Origin: Hepatocystis sp. ex Piliocolobus tephrosceles
Lineage: Eukaryota; Apicomplexa; Aconoidasida; Haemosporida; Plasmodiidae
Assembly (NCBI GenBank): GCA_902459845.2
Contig: CABPSV020000532.1
Span: 1 to 14,017 of the forward strand
Direction: 5' to 3'
DNA: 14,017 bases
A program made the position numbers and the translations under genes. The notes beneath the pieces are model-generated. The model searched no databases. It was given only the letters and a program-made list of their open reading frames with translations, and had not been told where the DNA came from. The stretch's first letter is position 1. Every line of letters begins with the position of its first letter. Of the stretch, positions 6,735 to 14,017 are shown in pieces.

Positions 6735-7289
6735 TTTAAGACATGATCTTTATTTTACGTTACAACGAAAAAGTGTTATATTTCATATAAGCGACATATA
6801 TACATACCATACCTGTATGTTGTATGTATCATTCTCTCCATCCCACTTTTCTTTTGTTATATCATAATAGTACCATAATATAAGAGGTAAATGAAACCTA
6901 CATGATGTGTGTATATTCATATGTACTTATGTTTATACGTATATAAGTGTATATGTTCTTAAAAACATAATCATATGTTTTTTTCATCTATTTTTGTTTA
7001 TGAAAATATATATATTTAAATAAAAATAACTTTTTTAAATAAAAAAAAAGTTCTTTTGTTTTTATCGTGTAAAAAATAACAAAAAATGTGTAATATTCGA
7101 AAAAAAAAAAAAAATTCTCAATGAATGTTTATTTTCTCTACTATTAATGAAAAAACTACCGACAATAATAAAATGTTTAACACGGTAAAAACTTTTTCTT
7201 TAGTCTTTATCACACAATATATAAAATTAACTGTTTATGTTTTTTTTTACCTATTTTAAATTTGCGCTTTATTTTAATATTTACCTTCA

Positions 7290-7376
7290 TTTTTAACATT
7301 ACTTTGCATTTTTAACATTTGCACTTTTAACATTTGCATTATTAACATTACTTTGCATTTTTAACATTACTTTGCA
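7290..7376. repeat. Mixed 19-bp/15-bp minisatellite
   Basis: Five contiguous units in the order 19-15-15-19-19 bp (starts 7290, 7309, 7324, 7339, 7358). All share TTTTAACATT or a one-base variant and end TTTGCA or TTGCA. The short form lacks the four bases ACTT, so two unit types alternate. Confidence 0.9.
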
Positions 7377-7680
7377 TTTGTATTTATCTATTTATTTCTC
7401 CATTTATTTTTTAATATGAAAAAATGTTGAAACAACGTCAGTAATGAATGAAAAAAAAGAAAAAAAAAACTTCTTGATGTTTCACACATTTTATCTTTGC
7501 AATAAGTTCATATAAATGATTTATATTGTTCCATTATTTTTTTTTTTTTTTTTTGTAATGACAAATATTTACACAGTTACATTTGATAATTTTGTTTAAA
7601 AGTCAAATGATATATATATATATATATATATATATTCTGTGTTTAAAATTTTAACTACTATGTAAGAGCAAAATTAGAAG

Positions 7681-7716
<36 letters not shown>
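7681..7716. repeat. Poly(A) tract, 36 bp
   Basis: Thirty-six uninterrupted A. Other long homopolymers in the flank are A26 (9137-9162), T25 (9292-9316), A24 (11490-11513) and T29 (12951-12979). They are typical of Plasmodium intergenic DNA, where poly(dA:dT) tends to exclude nucleosomes. Confidence 0.95.
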
Positions 7717-7718
<2 letters not shown>

Positions 7719-8191
7719 ATAAAAATAACAGTTTATTATTTAACTTTAAAAATTCCCTTTTTGTTCATTTTTTTTACTACACGAAAAGAAAAAAATAAAA
7801 AAGAGATAATATTTATTTCTATGAAGCCGCTTAAAAATAATGTAGTTAATATATTTACATATACATAGATATATATGCATGTACAATTTTATAAATAACT
7901 GTTTTTACGTTTTACTACATTTTGTGCATCCATTAAAGTAAAAAGTAGAGAAAATATAATCAATAAAAATACCAAGTTTAAAAAGTTTTTGTTTTTGTTT
8001 TTGTTTTTTTTTTTTTTTTGCTATGAACAAATTAGCATATTAAATGCATTATTTTTTATTGCAGTTATTCAGTTAATTATAATAATACATAAATAAAAGT
8101 TAAAAAAAAGATAGAGGTAATAGGTTGCACACAAAAAAAGGAAATGAAAAAAAATATATATATATATATGTGATTCTTTACGAGTGTTTTA

Positions 8192-8225
<34 letters not shown>

Positions 8226-8492
8226 TATGCATGCTTCATTTAAATAATTTTCTTTATAATTAAATTGTAAAAAAAAATTGGTTTACTTCTGAAATATAAA
8301 AGAATGCTCCACGTATACTTTGTTTATGCATATTTAGGTATAACAACATATTTATATAATGACGTTGAAAATATATTCTAACTTTTTTTTTTTTTTTTCT
8401 TACACACAGAACCAAATTTAGATAAACTGCTAAAACAATATGCACACAATGTAAAAAAAAAAAATAAATAGAAAAATGTCGGAATAAAAAAC

Positions 8493-8579
8493 AAAAAAAA
8501 AAAAAAAAAGAAAGAAAAGCAAGAAAAGAGAAGAAAGGAAAGAAAAGAAAAAAAATTAAAAAGGAAAAGGAGAGAAAAA
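8493..8579 (+). repeat. Near-continuous homopurine block
   Basis: Apart from one C (8520) and one TT (8556-8557), all bases are A or G, with mixed AAG/GAAA/GGA sequence and not a pure A run. The strand asymmetry is strong and could favour triplex (H-DNA) structure. It follows the last (TA)n of the region by about 270 bp. No open frame uses it. Confidence 0.85.
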
Positions 8580-9849
8580 CAACATTCTACGACGTTTATA
8601 ATATTAACAACAACGTTAAAAAAATAAATAACTGTGACAAATAAATGTCATAAGTAAATGAAAATAAAATAATTTTTTTTTACTGTATAAATATATATAC
8701 ATATATATGTATATATATTTTAACCTATATTACATTTTTTATTTGTATTTATTAAAAATAAATTTTTAATTTTCAATGCTTTAGATTTACATAATTATTT
8801 AAAAAAAAATATATCCTTTTATATTCATTTTTTTAATAATATTTATATACCACATTTTATTATAAACAATCTACATATTTAATAAACTTAAAAAAATAAA
8901 TGCTGAATAGAGAAAAAAAAAAAAAAATAAATGTGTTAATAAAAAAATTACCCTACTCATTGGAACACATATATAAATGTGTGCTGCATTTTTTTTTTTT
9001 TTTTTTGTCATATTAAACTTTTAATTGTTGAAATTTAAATTCTGTTTTCTACTAATATATTTATTTGTACATATACATATATATATGTTGTAAAATAAAA
9101 AAGTTTAAAAAACTATAAAAAAAATATTTATACAACAAAAAAAAAAAAAAAAAAAAAAAAAAGGTTTCAATATAATGATTGTATTAATATGTTAAAAAAT
9201 TAACTATACATTTACTTATTTAATACTTTTTTTATTATTAAAAATAGAATAAAATAAATAAATACACATTTATTTTTTTCTATATGTTCTATTTTTTTTT
9301 TTTTTTTTTTTTTTTTATATATAGTTTATACAAATAGATTTTAATATAACATTAGAGAAATAAAATTTGTATGTGGAATCTCATTACTTTGTATTTTATA
9401 TTAATATATATTTTTTAAGATTTTTTTTCATTTGTACAATATGCTCCTTATAGTTGTAATTAGATGTTTGTGTTGAACATACTTGTATAGATATAAATAA
9501 ATACACATAAATTAATGGTGATATATTAATTAGATGTTTTTTTTTTTTTTGTTGGAAAATTTTTAACAAAATGTAATATATTTCTGTATATAAAAAATTA
9601 AATAATAATGTGTTGTATATTTAAAAATATAGAGTTCAATATTTATGAAAAGAACCACAAAATGTTATGATTTTTTTTGTTTGCAAACGTTTCTTTTAAA
9701 GTTTTATATATATACATATATACATATTTTTTATATATTTCATTACACACTTTACTTTAATTCGTTTATTTTTTTTATCAAATTTTTGTGTTTTATTGTG
9801 TATATATGTATATTTTGTTTTTTATCTATAAAAAATTACATACGTGTAC

Positions 9850-9850
<1 letters not shown>
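8580..9850. other. A+T-rich gene-free stretch
   Basis: I see no exon-like sequence. There are several A- and T-runs (A26 at 9137-9162, T25 at 9292-9316) and short TATA-type microsatellites. The frame that starts at 9645 reaches 117 codons only because it runs through the poly(T) at 9851 as poly-Phe. Confidence 0.8.

Positions 9851-9898
<48 letters not shown>
9851..9898. repeat. Poly(T) tract, 48 bp
   Basis: Forty-eight uninterrupted T. It generates false open frames on both strands (poly-Phe on plus, poly-Lys on minus). Confidence 0.95.
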
Positions 9899-9899
<1 letters not shown>

Positions 9900-10090
9900 T
9901 TGCATTTTAAAATTTGTTTCATGGGTGAATCTCTGCTTTATGAAAAAAAAAAGAATAATAATATGTACTTGGCTAAAATAAAAAAAAAGTGTAAATAGCA
10001 AATATGTGTTAAGAAAATAGTTTTTTTCTGCAAAAAAGTATCCATATGTAATATGAAAACTTGTATATAATAAATGAAACACTATGTAGG

Positions 10091-10122
<32 letters not shown>

Positions 10123-10308
10123 CGTGTGCATGTCTTGTATATTTATGCATGATTTTTAATTTGAGAAAAAGCCTTTTGTGTTAAACATCAAATTATGGAA
10201 GAAATGTATATATAAACATGTATACACACTAAAATATATAATTGTCTTAACATTTATGTACATATTTTTTATTTAAAAACAAATTAATGTAGCTTACGCT
10301 TTAATAAT

Positions 10309-10339
<31 letters not shown>

Positions 10340-10840
10340 GTTTACATGAAATAAGGACTATAATAATGTAAAGATAAATCAAAATATATAATTAAAACAA
10401 AATGAGAAATAAATAAATAAAACATTTTTATAAACCCTTTATTTAATATTATTTTTTATTTTTTTTAGTTTTTTTATTTTTTTAATTTTTTTTTATTTAA
10501 TTATTAACTTATAAAAAAAAAAAAAAAAAAAATATGCACCTATTCCATACAAAGTGTTATATATATGCAGATCGTAAAATTGTACACGTATTAAAGAACA
10601 CATGCATAAGCATATATACGTATGTACAATTATGTACATACATATCTTAAGTATTAAGTTTATATTTAAAATTATTATCATTTGGGGAGTTTACATATTT
10701 TTATTTTTATTTTTGAATATTGTTTTTATCTTTTACATTTTTTTTGTGTTGTTTTTTTTGTTTTTTCTTCTTCTTATTATATATAAATTCACGTGTCTTT
10801 ATGGTGCATGAAAAAACACACAATAGTATATACTACATTC

Positions 10841-10848
10841 TGCATGCA
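10841..10848. promoter_or_regulatory. TGCATGCA palindrome (ApiAP2-type site)
   Basis: Exact TGCATGCA. This palindrome is an established recognition sequence of a Plasmodium AP2-domain factor (the AP2-Sp / PF14_0633 group). It is one of three exact copies in the gene-free region. Confidence 0.45.
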
Positions 10849-11377
10849 TTTTTTATTACACAACTTTTTATTTTTTTATTTATTTTTAATCATATTTGTA
10901 TATATGCATGTATGTAACATTATTTTTTTTTTTTTTTGTTGTTATGTTCATATGAGTATAAACAAATTACATGCACACGCGATAAGGAATTCTTATAATA
11001 CATTTTACTTTATTTTATTTTTTTTTTTGTTTAAAGCTGTATTAAATTAAATACGCATATATATATATATATATATGTAAATAGAAAAGGCAATAATTTT
11101 TATCTTGTTAACATATAACATTTGGTTGTAGAAAAATGAAACAGCATAAATTTTTGGATTGTTGTAAATATAATTAATATTTTAAAGTAACTTTTTACAT
11201 TTTTTATTTTATTTTTTTTTTATATGTTATTTTTATATACAATACAGAATTCTTATAAAATACGTATGAAAATTACAACATATAAGTAATTTACATATTT
11301 ATACATATATTTATATATTTGTAAAAAATATAAAAATGTTTGCATATTTTACACGCACAATTGTACCACATAATATA

Positions 11378-11385
11378 TGCATGCA
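11378..11385. promoter_or_regulatory. TGCATGCA palindrome (ApiAP2-type site)
   Basis: Second exact TGCATGCA, extended to ATGCATGCAT, 537 bp to the right of the first copy. A 7-of-8 match (TGCATGCT) also stands at 8228-8235. Confidence 0.45.
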
Positions 11386-11580
11386 TACACAAATACTTCG
11401 CTACAAGTAGCTAAAACATACATTTAATTGAACAAAAAAAGTTGCTTTTTTCATTTGACAGTAAAAAAATAAAAATAATTATCACATGTAAAAAAAAAAA
11501 AAAAAAAAAAAAATTAAGTTTAAAAAAGTTAAAAACATATAATACACACAAAAATTAATTTCATATGTTATTGTTATGTT

Positions 11581-11830
11581 CTTTTAACGCAATTTAATTT
11601 TACACTTGTTTAATTTTTATGCCATTTTTTTATCATTTTTTTTGTTATTTCTGTTTGCCATTTCTTTTATTATTTTTTTTTTTGTCATTTTTTTTTTTTT
11701 TTTTGTAATTTCTTTTTTTTTGTAATTTCTTTTCTTATACAAATTTTTTATATAATATTTACACCATTTTTACGTGTTGTTTCTACTATTTTTTTTTTAC
11801 GTGCTGTTCATGCCATATGCACCAAACTAT
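11581..11830. repeat. Pyrimidine-rich block of degenerate T-run repeats
   Basis: T-runs are punctuated by related words: TGTAATTTCTTTT twice around 11704-11731, GCCATTT/GTCATTT several times, and TTTTTACGTG(T/C)TGTT(T/C) twice at about 11767 and 11794. The second pair keeps an ACGTG core with a spacing of 27 bp. It looks like slippage with internal duplication; no gene. Confidence 0.6.
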
Positions 11831-11939
11831 TTTATGTCGCTGTTACATTCTTTTAAAAATGTGTTTATGATTTTTCCTATATTAGCATTTTTTTTTTTTG
11901 GCTTATAATGTGCATGTATATATACACATATTCATGTCA

Positions 11940-11984
<45 letters not shown>

Positions 11985-12946
11985 CATATTTGTATATATA
12001 TTAAAAGTACAAATTATTATATGTAACATTCGAAACATGTAATTTATATTTGAATATATATATATATGTATACATGTGTATACAAGTGAAAATTTATAAT
12101 TACATGGTATTTTCATCTTAATTAAAAATTTATTTTTTTTCTTTTTTTTTCTATACACTAATGTTATTTAATATATTTTTGGTTTGAAATGGTTATTTCA
12201 TTTTAAAATTTAATTATTACAAACTTATAGACATATAAATAAAAAAAATGTCAATAATAAATCCGAATTATTTATTGTATATGGTACATATATGATTATG
12301 TATACTATTTCTATGACATGTAATTTATTTTATAGTTGCATAAATATACATTTTTTATAACTCCGCTTTATGTAATTTGCATATATACTTATTAATCCAT
12401 ACATATACACACACACACGTGTTTATTATGCATATAATGTTTTGTTAAATTTTGTTTATGTGTATATGTCTTTATGTTAATGTTCGTTTATTATATATAC
12501 ATATATTTATATATATATATATATATATTACACTTTTCCATGTTATATATTTATGTTTTATGTTAATTAATTAAAAACGTAAATTCATTTTACAATTTTA
12601 TCTCCGCATTTAAGTTCTATTTGTATATATATTAACTTACACATATATATAATATAAATTTACATATAAAATAAATACACGTATACATACATACATTCAT
12701 GTATAATAAATGTATACATAATAAATACATTATAAACATGACATATTTTGTTTTGTTTTTAATTTATTTGTATAAAAAAAATTAAATTAGATTATTTGTC
12801 ACTTTACAAATTTTGTAAATGCTTAATATGTATTTTTTTATAAAAGTGATTTTTAATTATTTTTAAAACTTTTATTTTATTATTATTATTTTTTTTTTCT
12901 TATTTAATATAAAAATAGCGTTGTCCTATATATATAAATATATATG

Positions 12947-12983
<37 letters not shown>

Positions 12984-13060
12984 AGAATTTTGTTTTAACA
13001 AATTTATACATATATTATAATTTATATGCATCTTTTCTTTTTGTTTTTATTTATTTTTAT
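11831..13060. other. A+T-rich gene-free stretch
   Basis: Contains (AT)19 at 11942-11979, an inverted repeat GTATACA-TG-TGTATAC at 12068-12083, a (CA)n stretch ending in the palindrome ACACGTGT (12415-12422), (TA)n at 12508-12528 and T29 at 12951-12979. The minus-strand open frame 11937-12158 is Tyr/Ile from the (TA)n and is not a gene. Confidence 0.8.
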
Positions 13061-13160
13061 TTTTTTTTTTTAGTAACAAGAAATTTTAAAGAAGAAAATG
13101 AACATTTTTACATGTTGCTTGTTATATACGAATATATGCATATATATATTATAAAAATAT
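13061..13160 (+). other. Candidate 3' splice site followed by a 20-codon small ORF
   Basis: A long pyrimidine tract ends in TAG at 13071-13073, a good Plasmodium 3' splice-site shape. The next bases hold an ATG at 13098-13100 in an A-rich context (GAAGAAAATG) and a 20-codon frame (MNIFTCCLLYTN...) ending in TAG at 13158-13160. It could be a 5'-UTR exon and upstream ORF of a gene to the right. Equally it may be chance, because T-runs ending in AG are common here. Confidence 0.2.
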
Positions 13161-13494
13161 AGAATGTATATAATATAATATGAAAAACAGGATTTTATAT
13201 AAATACATATATATGTGTATATATAACATTTTCTTTTTATTGTTGTAAAAGAAAAAATACTGAGCTATTTTAATATACTTATTATATATATATAGCAAAA
13301 AATAAATGCTAAAAAAAATACATTCATACCTATGTGTATGAGTTATAATTATGTTTAAGTAAACATATATACTACCATAACGTGTTATTTCTATGTTACT
13401 TACAAATCCGTGTTTTAATTTCTTTAAAATAGAAATTTATGTATATAAATGTTCATACGTTTAGCTTAAAATAAATTATTAACAACGCAATATT

Positions 13495-13502
13495 TGCATG
13501 CA
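13495..13502. promoter_or_regulatory. TGCATGCA palindrome (ApiAP2-type site)
   Basis: Third exact TGCATGCA, 113 bp before the giant poly(T). If a gene starts to the right of the window, this copy is the closest to it. Confidence 0.45.
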
Positions 13503-13612
13503 TTTAATTAAACGAATTTGTATGTCGTTTCATTTTGTTTAAAACTTTTTTTTTTTTTTTTTTCATTTTTGTTTTTTACTTGCTTTATTTTTGTTTTTGT
13601 TTTTGTTTCTTT

Positions 13613-14017
<405 letters not shown>

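Larger units (their letters stand above)
6547..8492. other. A+T-rich gene-free stretch
   Basis: No credible exon or RNA gene seen. Notable contents: T22 at about 6604-6625, the G-rich spot at 6721-6734, the 19/15-bp repeat at 7290-7376, (AT)13 at 7610-7635, A36 at 7681-7716, a second copy of the decamer CTATGAAGCC near 7820, and (TA)n at 8154-8169 and 8195-8224. The minus-strand open frame 8260-8445 has no start context or protein-like composition. Confidence 0.8.
9899..11580. other. A+T-rich gene-free stretch with (TA)n runs
   Basis: No supported gene. (TA)n runs lie at 10091-10117, 10315-10333 and 11057-11076, and A24 at 11490-11513. The dodecamer GAATTCTTATAA occurs twice (about 10988 and 11246), possibly by chance. 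Two of the three TGCATGCA palindromes are here. Open frames of 60-85 codons between 10493 and 11050 are rich in Phe/Ile/Tyr/Leu, overlap one another on both strands and show no protein-like composition. Confidence 0.8.

Noticed and set aside
9645..9998. 117-codon plus-strand ORF, and the 86-codon ORF on the opposite strand
   Set aside because: Both depend on reading through the 48-bp T-run as poly-Phe or poly-Lys; the remaining residues follow base composition.

Overview
The window looks like nuclear DNA of an apicomplexan, almost certainly a Plasmodium species. Codons are extremely A+T-rich, the protein is stuffed with Asn/Ser/Lys/Asp low-complexity sequence and short in-frame minisatellites, and the flanking DNA is full of poly(A), poly(T) and (TA)n tracts. 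I cannot name the species from the sequence.

Layout. (1) Positions 2-5536 (+) form one uninterrupted reading frame that runs in from the left edge, so the true start codon lies outside the window. It encodes at least 1844 residues of a very large MscS-type mechanosensitive ion channel. Residue numbers used below count the Leu codon at 59-61 as residue 1. The recognisable fold is small: a degenerate EF-hand-like loop (1047-1058), a transmembrane helix (about 1090-1108), the pore-lining helix (about 1114-1146) with the Asn-Pro-Tyr-Asn-Ile-Gly-Asp-Arg signature (1147-1154), and the beta and alpha/beta cytoplasmic domain to about 1306. About 900 low-complexity residues lie before it and about 520 after it. 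Several in-frame tandem repeats sit there (15-bp units with a 60-bp higher-order period, 27-bp, 18-bp, 15-bp, and 24/48-bp), as does a short basic/hydrophobic motif that I see three times. (2) Positions 5537-14017, about 8.5 kb, hold no convincing protein-coding gene on either strand. This stretch contains a compact G+C-richer island with a good hairpin and a following T19 run 50 bp past the stop codon (candidate structured RNA or 3'-UTR element), four unrelated minisatellites (12, 15, 22 and 19/15 bp units), a homopurine block, long homopolymers including an uninterrupted run of 97 T, many (TA)n runs, and three perfect TGCATGCA palindromes that match a known ApiAP2 recognition sequence.

How it fits together. 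With only one gene visible there is no operon-like context. The likely product is a eukaryotic MscS-like channel that opens with membrane tension and may be tuned by its EF-hand-like region. Its cellular membrane (plasma membrane, ER or another organelle) cannot be told from the part seen here. The long gene-free stretch is most simply the 3' flank of this gene plus the upstream regulatory DNA or 5' leader of a neighbour to the right of the window; that is inference.
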